Assembly: GCA_006503535.1 (NCBI GenBank) | Contig: QYRS01000008.1 | Coordinates: forward strand, 1,116,001 to 1,180,000 | DNA: 64,000 nt | From: Arthrinium phaeospermum | Taxonomy: Eukaryota > Ascomycota > Sordariomycetes > Amphisphaeriales > Apiosporaceae | Reading direction: 5' to 3' | Shown here: positions 1-11,171 of the stretch, piece after piece | Layout of the letters: each line of letters begins with the position of its first letter | Numbering within the stretch: position 1 is the stretch's first letter | Notes under the pieces: model-generated | Told to the model about the DNA's origin: nothing | The model's database searches: none | Seen by the model: the letters and a program-made list of their open reading frames with translations, nothing else | Position numbers and translations under genes: made by a program

Positions 1-2
1 AG

Positions 3-2030
3 GCGCCTATCGCGCATCCCGCCATCATCACCAATGGCGGTATCACTACCGATGAGACTTCCACGGGCGACCCTCAGGTTTCAGATCTCCGGGATCCATT
101 TTACGCGTCTACCTTCCCACAATGTTATGCGCTGGCAGCGACGACTGTCATTGCCTACACGCTTGTTATCATGCTTCTTGTTGCGCCACGATCTTTTCTA
201 GATGGTGGGGTCGTCGTCCTGGGGAAGCGCGGTTTCACCAGCCCGAACAACGGGATCAGTATTGGAGGCCGTCCATGGTTGCAAAAAGTCGCGGCCCTCA
301 GCGTCGCCGTATCGCTCACGATCGCGACGGTGGACACCTTTCGTGTGGCCGAGGACCAGTACAAAATTGGAAATGCAAACGCCGAGGAACTGCAACGCTT
401 GGTCGCTGAGGGGACGCAGCTCAAGATTATTCGCATCATATCCGATACCTTTCTCTGGCTGGCTCAGGCTCAAACTTTGATCCGTCTCTTTCCGCGTCAA
501 AGGGAGAAGGTCATTATCAAATGGACTGCGTTCGCCTTGATCACCTTGGATGTGATATTCGGAGCGCTGAACAGTTTCCAGTATACTGGCCCCGGGAATA
601 CGAGACCACGAAGTTTTACCGATGCCGTCCCCGCCTTGAACTACCTCTTTCAACTCTCCCTAGGATTACTTTACGCGGCGTGGGTGATTTACTACTCTCT
701 TATGAAGAAGAGATACGCGTTCTACCACCCGCTGATGAAAAACATCTCCTTGATGGCAATGCTATCCATTCTCGCGGTTATTGTTCCTGTCGTTTTCTTC
801 ATCCTGGACATATCCAAATCCGAATTCACTGCATGGGGTGATTACGTCAGATGGGTAGGAGCAGCAGCGGCAAGTGTGATTGTATGGGAGTGGGTGGAGC
901 GCATTGAAGCACTTGAACGGGAAGAAAAGAAGGATGGAATTCTGGGTCGGGAGGTTTTCGACGGTGACGAGATGATCGATTTGCCTTCATCTGAATATTC
1001 CTGGCCTCGGCGAAGAAGGACGAAAAAGGGGGACGATGACGACGGCGGCGAGAGCGGGACAGGCAATACCGGACCAAGCCCGCCACCCAGCGAACGAAGC
1101 AATGTGTGGCCGGCGATGTCTTCTATTGCAAGCCGATATAGGTCCAGGGCCGGCACAACCACGGCCACCCAAAGCCCAAAGACGGGGAACACCACTGCTA
1201 GATCAGCGGCCCGATTCCTACAGCCACCATTATGGCCATCCCGGCCACCACCTGCGGTTACGCCGGTCAGCAGGACGGATACTGCCAGCGCTGACAGTAC
1301 GGTCTATGCTGTGAGGTACCAGCCTGTGTCTGATGCAACGTCTCGAACACCAACCGAGGCACTGGGGCGGGCCATGTCAAGGACAAGTAGCAATGCGTCG
1401 AATGCCGATCCTGGCGTGGAAGGAGGCGAACCCGTAGACAACACACCACGATCAAGGGAAGCTTCGCCCGCACGGGATCGCGCGACACCGGAGACACGAC
1501 CGAAAGAAGGTCGAGCTGCCTGGTCCTCATTCACACAACTAATGAAGTCCCGAACCAACGCAAACCGACCTCCGGCTGAGGTGGTTCCACATACACAGCG
1601 GCCGGCGCCCCCACAGCGCGACTATGACGAGGTCAACCGGTGGGATATCAGAGGGCGCATGGAAGACTTTGCGGCAACCCAGGCTGAGCGGATTCGGGAA
1701 AAGATGAGGCCCACCCCTGATACCGAGAGCTTGCCAGTGACGGTCATTCCTGCGCCACCGCGGCGAGGGGCTGCACTCGCGCAACTACTCGAGGAAGATG
1801 AACCCCAAGCAACACCGACTTCACATACACGACTCGCAGCAGATACTCCTGCCGCGACGGCAGCACATGGTGTCAGTCCTCTGCCAAGCCCAGCGCTCCG
1901 AAACGACACATTGCAGCTGAGACCCACACGGCGCGAGACGGCGTCAACACCAAGTGAAGGATTGTCGCCGACGGCAGGAGCGCCCAGGCGTCCCGTGGAC
2001 GATATCCTGGCCACACCAAGTCGTGACTAA
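3..2030 (+). CDS. palH: pH-response regulator PalH/Rim21, 5' end cut by window
   Basis: Plasma-membrane alkaline-pH sensor of the Pal/Rim pathway, which acts with PalF, PalI and ESCRT to trigger PacC processing. The frame is open from base 3 with no start, so the N terminus lies outside the window; 675 residues are visible. The segment DPFYASTFPQCYALAATT is typical of the family just before the first membrane span. I count seven hydrophobic segments within the first ~300 visible residues, ending near VRWVGAAAASVIVWEW. A long, polar, Ser/Pro/Thr/Arg-rich cytoplasmic tail follows, as expected for the PalF-binding tail. No intron is seen in the visible part. PalH is normally a single-copy gene, and nothing looks broken. 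Identification rests on recognised family sequence plus topology. Confidence 0.9.
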   Translation, partial: APIAHPAIITNGGITTDETSTGDPQVSDLRDPFYASTFPQCYALAATTVIAYTLVIMLLVAPRSFLDGGVVVLGKRGFTSPNNGISIGGRPWLQKVAALSVAVSLTIATVDTFRVAEDQYKIGNANAEELQRLVAEGTQLKIIRIISDTFLWLAQAQTLIRLFPRQREKVIIKWTAFALITLDVIFGALNSFQYTGPGNTRPRSFTDAVPALNYLFQLSLGLLYAAWVIYYSLMKKRYAFYHPLMKNISLMAMLSILAVIVPVVFFILDISKSEFTAWGDYVRWVGAAAASVIVWEWVERIEALEREEKKDGILGREVFDGDEMIDLPSSEYSWPRRRRTKKGDDDDGGESGTGNTGPSPPPSERSNVWPAMSSIASRYRSRAGTTTATQSPKTGNTTARSAARFLQPPLWPSRPPPAVTPVSRTDTASADSTVYAVRYQPVSDATSRTPTEALGRAMSRTSSNASNADPGVEGGEPVDNTPRSREASPARDRATPETRPKEGRAAWSSFTQLMKSRTNANRPPAEVVPHTQRPAPPQRDYDEVNRWDIRGRMEDFAATQAERIREKMRPTPDTESLPVTVIPAPPRRGAALAQLLEEDEPQATPTSHTRLAADTPAATAAHGVSPLPSPALRNDTLQLRPTRRETASTPSEGLSPTAGAPRRPVDDILATPSRD

Positions 2031-3523
2031 GTCATGTCGATGTTTGAGTTCATATTCAGCGAGGCGCTTGGGTTGTTGGGATCACTTCAGAGCATTGCAG
2101 CGGTGCATTTTTCAGGGTTTTACGGATTGCATATATACATACCTTTACGGATTACGGATCACACGATAGCGAACGGTCTACAAAAATGGGCAAGGAAGGA
2201 GTTTGTGGATAGTCGGGCACATGACAGTATATATGAGCGTTTTTCAGCGATGCTCATCTCTTGGGCCAGGGCGTCCTGGCTCGATTGTGTACATATATAT
2301 ATAATATTTACGTTGCCGATTGTGGCGATGGACGAAGAAGCGTCTATGCCTCTAGGCTATATGGATCAAGGAGTCTTATACATTGGCTGCTACCGCCGTG
2401 TCATGGGACTGATAGCAGTCAACCGATGAATTTTAAAAGATACCCTTTTCGAAAACAAGATGAGTAGACGTCAGTATTTCGGCGAGCTACCAAAGAACCC
2501 AATGGTAGTGCGCGCAGGTGACCTGGGATTGTAGATGCACGGATGCCACGGTTCGGCTTTAAGCCAGGCGCTGTTGGCGGGACCGGCCCCCTATTTTCGC
2601 ATGGAGTGGATAAAGCAACGGGATTGACGGACACTAATAAATGGGGGTTTCCCTTGTCTTTTTGCCATGTCATTTCATGCTCTGCCGCGCCGGAGCAGAG
2701 AGGTTGTGAAAAGAAAGACGAAGGAGACATTAGATTACCAACTAGATGACAACTAATATAGTGTAGATAGTAGCTGATAGGAGGTTATTGCTGTGTGACC
2801 AAACTATAGATCAATACTTGTTCAGGTGGCACAGGCAAGAGGACAGTATAGTAGAGCTAAGAGCGAGGAAAATGATATACGTTGTAGTATGGGGGAATTG
2901 TCAAGCCAATGACAGGCGCATGCGGACTCACGAAGTGGGATTCATTAAAGTCCTGAGTAAGGGGTGGACAAAAAAAAGTGTTAATGAAGGACGGCCTAAA
3001 GAGCGATGCCAAGACCGCTGAATTCCTTCCCTGATTGTCGCGTGCTAGTTAAAGCGTGTGGTGCTTGGTGCGTGGTAGAAGCGAGCAGGAATCCCCATTA
3101 AGGAATCCCCATTAAGGAATCCCCATTATTACTTCTTGCCAACAACACCAAACACATCATCAACCAATCCCTTCGGGTTTTTTTTCCCTCGCTCCTTACC
3201 TACCATATAAACTCTTTTGAAGAAACACTCCTTCCGGTCGCTTGTCAAATCTGACTGATTGGGTCCGATTGACGCTCCAAAGCCCGGTTATACCGACTTC
3301 CAGAAGAAGAAGGACTTACTTTTATTTTTATTTTTTGATCTTACTGTGTCTCAGCACCATCTGAACGGGTCCATTCGATCCCGCCGGCTGCACCTCGACT
3401 CTTTGTGTGTCCTGCCACATTAAACACTCGCGTGTCAACCTTTTCTCGGACGAAAATAAACCTTGAGAGCGCCAGATCCGACCGAGTCTGCGTTGCCCTC
3501 TCCTTTTGGAACCTTCGCACACC
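2031..3523. other. Intergenic, palH 3' side and LAG1 promoter/leader
   Basis: No convincing coding frame. Contains a perfect 14-bp tandem triplication (annotated separately) about 400 bp before the LAG1 start, a TATATAA-like CATATAAAC near 3204 and pyrimidine-rich tracts near 3180-3240 typical of a fungal core promoter and leader. Confidence 0.6.
3087..3128. repeat. Three perfect tandem copies of AGGAATCCCCATTA
   Basis: Units at 3087-3100, 3101-3114 and 3115-3128 are identical. The array lies ~400 bp upstream of the ceramide synthase ATG, so it may be a cluster of regulatory sites, but it could equally be a simple slippage expansion. Confidence 0.9.
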
Positions 3524-5037
3524 ATGGCCGGAGCCGAACCCTTTCCGGCCTTCAACTCGTCGGCCGACCAGCCCTACACGGCCTCCAACGAGAACAATGC
3601 CCGCCGACGTAGAAAGTCGAGCGCCCTCGGCCAAGACATCCGCGCCGGCGACACGGGCGCCCCCAGCCTAGGCACCGGCCTCGCAGGCAACCCCTCGCCG
3701 CCCTCGTCCTCGTCCTCGTCGGCCGTCTTCAATGCCAACGGCGACAAGGACGCCTCGGCCGCCGGCTCCAAGAAGTTCTCCAAGCGCCGGAAGGCCCGCA
3801 CCCTGGTGAGCCGCTGCAAGCATTATGCCATCAAGCACACCTGGGCCGGGCCCCTGGTCCTGCTCGCCGCCTTCCTCGGCGCCTACGCCGTCAACCCGAC
3901 CGAGTCCAACCCCGCCGCCCGCTTCATCTTCCTCTCCTACAAGCTGCCGCTCGAGGCCGACGCCGAGCCCGACACGCCGCACCAGTACGGCAAGGGCCTG
4001 TGGGACATTGCCTTTGTGAGCTTCTACGCCATCGTGCTGTCCTTCACGCGCGAGTTCATCATGCAGGAGCTGCTGCGCCCCCTCGCGCGCTACTGCGGCC
4101 TGCGCTCCAAGGGCAAGCAGTACCGCTTCATGGAGCAGATGTACACGGCCATCTACTTTGGCGTCCTGGGCCCCGTCGGCATGTACGTCATGAGCCGCAC
4201 GCCCGTCTGGTACTTCAACACGCGCGGCATGTACGAGAACTTCCCCCACAAGACCCACGAGGCCGTCTTCAAGTTCTACTACCTGTTCCAGGCCGCCTAC
4301 TGGGCCCAGCAGGCCATTGTCCTGCTCCTCGGCCTCGAGAAGCGCCGCAAGGACTTCAAGGAGCTGGTCGGCCACCACATTGTCAGTCTGGCTCTGATCG
4401 CCCTGAGCTACCGTTTCCACTTCACCTACATGGGTCTCGCCGTCTACATCACCCACGATATCAGTGATTTCTTCCTCGCCGTAAGTTCCAAACCCTGCCT
4501 GCAATATTCCAAGAAGAAAAACTTGGTGCCCCTAGAGAGAGAACACGAGCTTACACACCCGCCATGCTATAGACCTCCAAGACCATGAACTACCTTGACA
4601 GCATCTTCATGGGACCCTACTTCGCCCTGTTCATGGGCATGTGGATCTACCTCCGCCACTACCTGAACCTGAAGATCCTCTTCTCGCTCTTCACCGAGTT
4701 CCGCACCGTGGGCCCCTACGAGATGGACTGGGAGGCGGGGCAGTTCAAGTGCCTGCTCTCCAACGTCATCACGGGCACGCTGCTGGCCTCGCTGCAGGCC
4801 CTCAACCTCTTCTGGCTCTTCTTCATCATCCGCATCGCCTACCGCTTCGCCTTCGCCGGCGTCGCCAAGGACGACCGCTCCGACGGCGACGACTCGGAGG
4901 AGGAGGAGGAGCCCACCGCCGCGAGCCTCAAGGAGAAGGACGAGGCCGCCCCCCTGCTCAACGGCAGCAACGGCGCGGCCAAGGCGCAGCAGACCAACGG
5001 CGCCGGTCCCAACAACAAGAAGAAGGCTTCCCGATAA
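3524..5037 (+). CDS. LAG1: Ceramide synthase (LAG1/LAC1 family, TLC domain)
   Basis: ER membrane enzyme that N-acylates sphingoid bases with acyl-CoA to give (dihydro)ceramide. Exons 3524-4480 and 4573-5037, one 92-bp intron in phase 0; 473 residues. The start is the ATG in CACACCATGGCC. The N-terminal ~100 residues are Ser/Ala-rich with a KKFSKRRKAR basic patch. Multiple membrane spans follow. The diagnostic Lag1 motif is present: GHHIVSLALIALSYRF, then YITHDISDFFLA, giving the paired His and HDxxD residues needed for activity. The C-terminal tail is acidic (EEEEEP) and then Lys-rich (NNKKKASR), a possible ER-retrieval-like end. Filamentous fungi usually have two paralogues (BarA and LagA types), and I cannot tell which this is. 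The gene is very GC-rich at third positions. Confidence 0.93.
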
Positions 5038-6147
5038 GGACGAGTAGCCATTGTTTCTGCTGCTGCCGCCTATCAAATTTGGGGGACTTTGGGTGTTGGC
5101 ACTTTGGCAGCCCTTTACCTCGTCTGTGGAAGATGTATATATGACGAAGCCTTTTTTGTTCTGTTCTTGGGCATCGTGACGTTCGCTTCTTGTTACAAAA
5201 TTTGAGAACAATAACTTGTTGTTCAAGCCTCGAGATTGTAGCGTGTACGATATATGTCAATACGACTTTTGGTATACGGCATCTGGACTGGGGTTCTCTT
5301 TATATTGAAACCGCCGCGTGTGGTTTGTCTACCAGTGTTTCTGTTGAGACAATAACGAGCAACATGAGGATGAAAGGACTCTCGGTCATGGCATCAGGGC
5401 GATGTGAGGGATCAAGTCCAAAGGGGCAATTTTTGCATGAGAAACGAGAGGACGGGAGTAGATGGCGGTATGGGGATCGAGTATAGAGCCTTCTGGCTTT
5501 TGCCCCTAACCCTTTCGCTCTCTCGATTGGGTGGAAGGGGAGAGGGAGGCAGCTTGAAGAAGTCATGAGAAAAGAAAACACGGAGTTCGGTCGTTACCAA
5601 ATAGACTGGATTTGTCGCGGACTGGAGTCTAGAGAGCAGAGAACGACAAGGCAAGGCAATCCCACTGCTGCAAAACAAAACCCCCGACTTTGAAGAAGAA
5701 AACAGACAGGCTTGGGGGAGCGCAGGCGAAAGGGATGGTGCACTTACTCTCAAGGCGACCTGCGATGTGGGCATATATCTATCCTGCGTGGAGGGAAAGG
5801 GAGAGAGAACGAGGCTGTTCATGCAAACGTACTCTCCCACTTTACGAATCTACATGGAGGATATACATACATCATACATATAGCTAATATCTAATGAAAA
5901 ACATTAAAATAAAGATTGATGCAATGTCTGCAACATATCGATATCCAGGGCCCTGGAGGCCGAGGCAAATCATGAGCCAAAATGGGAATGTCATTGCTTC
6001 AATAGGCTGGCTGGCTGGCTATTAACACACTATAAATACATATCCCAACTAACCAAGCCAGATGGTCTAACGATTCTATCCTGGGCTCAATCCAAAAGAT
6101 TTCAAACATTACAAACCCTCCCACCATGAACCGACCTGAAGATTAGT
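5038..6147. other. Intergenic between convergent LAG1 and chitinase
   Basis: Two 3' flanks meeting. AT-rich patches near 5870-5920 and 6030-6050 probably belong to the 3' ends. No coding frame or RNA gene recognised. Confidence 0.6.
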
Positions 6148-7702
6148 TTATTTCTTCGCAGCCTTGGACAGACCCTTGACGCCCTCCCGCATGGCCTTGA
6201 GATGACTCCAGTCGTAGCTGTCCTCGCCCAGCGACCAGGCGAAGATGCCGCCCAGGCCACGCGCCGCCACAATCTCCTTGAACTTGCGCTGCATCAGGGG
6301 CACCGTGTCGAGGGTCCAGAACAGCTCGTTGGAGGCGTCCCACCACCACTGGCCGCCCAGGACCTCGTCCGTCTTGGACTCCTTGAGGGCCGACACGAAC
6401 GAGGCGCCGATCTGGGGTCCCGTGCAGCTGCCGAACCCGGCCTGGCAGCCGGCGCCGCAGTGCGCGGGGGTAGAGCCGCAGAAGCCGTATTGGCTGCAGC
6501 AGCCGGCGTCAGCGATGCCCTGGCAGGTGAAGGAGGTGCCGGTGCCGCAGGACTGGTCCTTGGATGTGGTCAGGTTGGTCGGCGGCGAGGGCGGGGTCAC
6601 GTTGGCGACCTCGAAGGTGATGGCGCCGCTGGTGCCGAGGTCGGAGCCGTCGGTGGCGTTCTCGGCGGGCAGGATGGGGCAGCCGATGGGGCCGCCGGAG
6701 CAGTCGACGCCCTTGGCCGTCTGGAAGTACTTGGCGTAGAAGGCGAGGCCCAGGTTGACCTTGGCGGCCGGGCAGCCGAGCGCGAGGTAGGCGTCAACGG
6801 CCTGCAGGGACCCGTGGACGTCCGTGTGGTGGGCCGTGGCGTTGTCGCGGCGGTTCATGAGATCGTAGGCCATGACGTTGACCATGTCGACGGCACCGAA
6901 GATGGCCGACGCGTGCTCGGGCGTGTAGGCGATCATGTCCCCTGGTTTGCCCGGAACGGCGATGGAGAGGGCCCGGGGCTTGATGGCATTCTTGATCTCC
7001 TGGAGGAGGAGAGGGAATGTCGTGATCTCATCCACCTTCTTTGAGTTGGGGATCTGCTTGTAGTCGGCGCCATTGCCTCCGGGGTACTCCCAATCGATAT
7101 CTGTGCTGGTGTGTAAGTAAGATGATTCGGTAAGAAAAACACATGTACAGACAAACTCACCAATGAAGTCGAGCCCGAGCTTCTGAGACATGATGGCGAT
7201 GTTCTGGGCGTACTGCTTGCGGGACGTCTCCGTCTTGGCCCCGGCGCCGAAGCCGTTGGTGTCTCCCCATCCGCCGAGGGCCACGCCGATCTGGGTGCCG
7301 TTGTCGAACATGGCGCGGACCTTGGAGATGTCCATGAAGGGCTTGTACTCCTCGGTCATGTTGGGGGTGGCGAACAGCGACGAGTTGGCGAAGGACATGA
7401 CGACGTGCGTGATGCCGGCAGTCACATCGCGGGGCGGCAGAATGGCCGTGTGGTATCTGATAACCCATCATGTGTAAGTGGACGGTGGCCTTTCTCTCCA
7501 GTATTGCGCAGTGGGGGAGAGATAAGGGGTAAGGGATGAGAGACAAAGATGCAAGATTATTGGAGTATATCGGAGCACGGTAGGTAGATAGGCAGGCTTA
7601 CTGGTCAAAATACACGATGTTGCGCAGCTGCTGAGCGCAACGGGCCTCGGCGGCGGCCCCAAGGGCGAACACGCCGGCCAACGCGGAACTTGACACCTTC
7701 AT
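6148..7702 (-). CDS. Secreted GH18 chitinase with an inserted CBM18 (hevein-like) module
   Basis: Hydrolyses chitin in the fungal wall or in exogenous substrates. Exons (5' to 3') 7702-7602, 7456-7161 and 7100-6148; introns 145 and 60 bp; 449 residues. An N-terminal signal peptide of ~20 residues ends near AAAEARCA. NIVYFDQYHTAILPP and VTAGITHVVMSFAN match the family start. Splicing the second intron creates DFIDIDWEYPG, the catalytic DxxDxDxE motif (D130, D133, D135, catalytic E137). Residues ~314-358 form an eight-cysteine chitin-binding module (SCGTG...GCCSQYGFCG...HCGAGC...GSC). After it the barrel resumes (GGQWWWDASNELFWTLD, GLGGIFAWSLGEDS), so the CBM18 sits inside the catalytic fold rather than at an end. 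A TATATAT lies ~205 bp upstream on the coding strand. Alternative roles include autolysis or mycoparasitism. Confidence 0.93.
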
Positions 7703-9278
7703 TTTGGTGTTGATGACTGACTGGTACAGGGGAGACTCAAATACCCAGCAAGTTGGTTGGAGAGGAAAAGTTTTTTAAGAGAACGTGTGACGGACGAGAA
7801 CGACGACAAGCAAAGGAATGGACGGCTGCAGATTGCCTAGATTGGGGTCTCTAAGAGAAGAGAATGGAGTTTCATGAGTAGGGGAGAAAGCGAGAAGATG
7901 GCAATCCATATATACACTCATGTGCCCGGGCAATGCAACAACACGGGATACCCAACCAACCCATCCCGGTACCTCCTAAATCACCAAGAGGAGGAGCAGA
8001 CATGCAGGTTGGGGTTGGGTACCTGCATGTAATTCGATTGATCCTCCCTCTTTCCATCCTTTCTTCCTTGGACGGACCACGCCCTCGGGTCCCGGGATTC
8101 CATGCGAGGCGGGCGTGGCGTTGGCAGTTGTGTCGATTATTTAGAGTTCGGTCGTTGATTACAGTCTCTTAGAGTTTGACTAGGATGCCCTGCCCTCTCG
8201 CTTCCCTCCTTCGCCTGCCTGCCTGCCTCCGCCCCATCGCCCTGTTTGCACGCACGACGCCGTTCAGCTGATTTCTTAGGCGGCTGGCGGCGTTTTGACT
8301 CTGACAGTGACAGCGCCATGGCATCCAGTTGGTCTGTTCAGTGTTTCCATCTTGTCAATACCGTACTACTGCTGCACGTCGCCTGATCTTGGGGAGGATG
8401 GGGCACGGGTAGAGGCGGAGCTGAAGTAGCATTCCAGCCTACCTACCTAAACTAACTCTAGCATAGCAAGCAAGTGTGTAAGTAGGCGACGACGGGAAAT
8501 CCATTGAGCTGCAAATAGATTGACAATATGTCGGTACCGTTACATATCATGGCAGGTGCAGATCCCATCTGCACATCGCATGGGCCAGGGCTATATCGTT
8601 TTATGTATTGTTGGTTCTGGGAAATTGCGCTGCGACTTACACGCTCTTAGCGCTCGAGTCAGCTGGCAGGCAGGCAGGGGTACCGTACACATTCGGAGGG
8701 CAGCAATGCAAAGAAAGTTGAAGGGTCGTACCACCACCGAACAAAATCAAAATTGATCGATCCAACCCAGGAACCAGGAAAATTCTCACGTTTTTGCATG
8801 ATGCCAAACACGGAGGTTGCACGACGGGGCCGGGCTGTGAGGGTGGTCTAGAGCTTGGATTGACTCGCGAAGAAGAACCACCACCACCACCAGCAGCAAA
8901 TAGGAGTATGTATAGCGAAGATTGGTGGTGCAAACCGCATGATACCTACCCCCGTTGGGCCAAGAAAACGCCAAGAGCTTAACAAAAGTATGGCAGGCAG
9001 GGTCGGCTCACCACTGCGGTGCTCCAGTGAGGCACAGGAGTAACCCGCGATCCTTTCCGCGGGGTAGCCACTGTAGCAATTTCCAGCGGCATGTAACAAG
9101 AGGCTTCCCGCATGAGTTTGATATATAACGCTTCCAGAGTCTACAAACGAAAGTTACCTAGAAACGCTCTCTCTCAACAAGCTCGCGTGTGTTTGTGTCC
9201 GCAAACGGGAAAGGGCAAAAGAAATGTACAAGGGCTGAGGCTGAGGCGGGCAGATGCAGACAGACGGGCACCATTCCA
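7703..9278. other. Intergenic, chitinase promoter side and HRI1 3' side
   Basis: Short (GCCT)n-like run near 8213-8228 and a CACCACCACCACCAGCAGCA stretch near 8880. No coding frame with family support. Confidence 0.55.
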
Positions 9279-10180
9279 TTACCAGCTCTCCAGGCAAACC
9301 CATTGCCGCCCATCCTGGGCGCGTACCTTTTCCCCAACGGCCGGGGCAGCGGGTAACCCCGTAGGGAACCCCGTCTTGGCCATGCCTCCAATCTCGGCAA
9401 CCGCCGTCCAGGACGACGAGCCGGGGGCGGTGATCTCCCACCTCCCGACCGCGACCTCAGCCCCTACCCTCAAGATGCCTTGGACCCTACTCCCGATCTT
9501 GACCATCATGCCCCTCCCGCCGCCTCCAGCTCCCGCTCCCTCCTCGTCATCATGACGCCGCAACACCCACCCCTTCGAAGCCTCCCCCTCCCCAGGCTCC
9601 TCGTCGACCCAGCACTCCTCATAGCGCTGCATGACCCCCGTATCCGGGTTCACCATCCGGCCCGACTCGACCGTCTCCCCGGGCCGGTTGCTGGGGACCA
9701 TATCGCCCTCGTCTACGACGGCCGCGGCGTCCGCGTGGCGCGAGTCGACCCAGTGCCGGAACACCGAGTGCGGCGGCGACGCGTCGGCGTCGTGGCTCGA
9801 CGTGCCCGCGAACGCCCAGTCCAGCTGGCCCGGGTCCCGGACCGCGTCACCGCCACCGCCGGCGACGGGGAGGGGGATCCGCAGCCGGACGTCGGCGAAG
9901 TACCGCTCCTTGGGCGACGTAAGCACGATCGTCGACGTGTTCTCCACCGGGAACGTGTCCTGTGGTGAGGGGAAAAGCAGAGAAGGCAAAAGTCAGCAAT
10001 AAGTCCAGGCAACAGCAGATCGGGTCAGGTCAGTAGTAAGCAATGAGTAAGAAGTACCCCGACGAGTGAGACGAGGGGGGCGGGGTAGTGAGTGACATGA
10101 AAGTGAATTGAGGGCCTACTCACACCCCATTTGATGTACTTTCGTACAGATATCGACGGTTTCTTCTCCTCGTGTGACAT
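9279..10180 (-). CDS. HRI1: Hri1 family protein
   Basis: Yeast Hri1 is a cytosolic protein found with the casein kinase Hrr25 and with Sec72; its biochemical role is unknown. Exons 10180-10124 (encoding MSHEEKKPSISVRKYIKWG) and 9959-9279, one 164-bp phase-0 intron; 245 residues, the usual family length. Recognised family segments are ISVRKYIKWG at the N terminus, NTSTIVLTSPKERYFADVRL, WAFAGTSS, HWVDSRH, DEGDM and RYEECWVDEEP. A Gly-rich acidic loop (EEGAGAGGGGRG) is probably lineage-specific. No membrane span or signal peptide. The start was chosen because the short first exon supplies the conserved KYIKWG block. Confidence 0.88.
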
Positions 10181-11171
10181 GTTGGGGGGTTCGGCGCTTC
10201 CTGAAGTATCACACTGCTGAGTATTAAAGGGTGAGAGCCAATGAGTGAGAAGCAGCCCATGAGCTTCCGGTTATAGAGTGCATGTAAGTGGGTTGGGTGG
10301 ATGCCTACGCTTAAGGCAAACAGACTGCTCCGTAATGGATGCTCTTATCGCTTATCGTACACGCGTTTATTGCACGGCGTCGTGTACAAGCAGTATCACA
10401 TTAGGTAGGTATACGGAGTACATACATCTTGATCATCGCGTATTAGTGGAGCATATGCACATGCTGGATTTATAGCGGTTATGTCCAGGTTTATACGTCG
10501 GTCTGTATGATGGTTTGTCATTCAGTATATTGGTTGCTCACGGCACCGCTATCCGTAGCTCATTACTCGTTCTACTCATTTAGTAACCAAGTGATCCGAT
10601 CCATCCCTAGGATAAGGATCTCAATTGTATCTATTATGCTACGCAACATCTTCGTGCACATCATTGACTCATCAACACGTCGTGGCAAAAAACAAGACGG
10701 TCCCCCCGCTTGGATCCGCCTAGAACATCTCATCCACTCATCCTCGCATGACCCCCCTGTAGCAGTAATGCCAGATGCAACACTCAATGAGGTTTGGTAT
10801 CGTCCGCAGAAAGAAAAAGAAAAAGATCCATGCCGCCACAGAGATTTGCCCCGTCTCTGGTTTTAGAAGCCAACCCAGCCAAACGCCGTTTCAATGCAAG
10901 TGATATTATCCATGGACGTCTTTATCATGTCCAACTCTTGGATTCTGAAGAGAAAAGAGAAAAAAAAGGAGAAAGATGAAAGCCCTGGGTTGTGTGTGCA
11001 AGCCCGGTCCTTTGCCCTTCCTGATCAAGCAAAAGAAAAGGGGGCAGGCAACCCCTCGCCCGAGGTTAGACTCGAGAGAGAGGGGTTCAGAATTAGTGAC
11101 TCGGTATCGCGTTTCAACGAGGCAGTGGTGTGTATGCTGTGCCATCCAAAGGGAAACAAAAAAGTTCGGTG
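10181..11171. other. Intergenic, HRI1 promoter side and ABC gene 3' side
   Basis: About 1 kb, with no coding frame, repeat or RNA gene that I can support. Confidence 0.55.

Noticed and set aside
3668..4504. Minus-strand open frame of 278 codons
   Set aside because: Antisense to LAG1 exon 1; Gly/Glu/Ala/Val shadow composition, no start context or domain.
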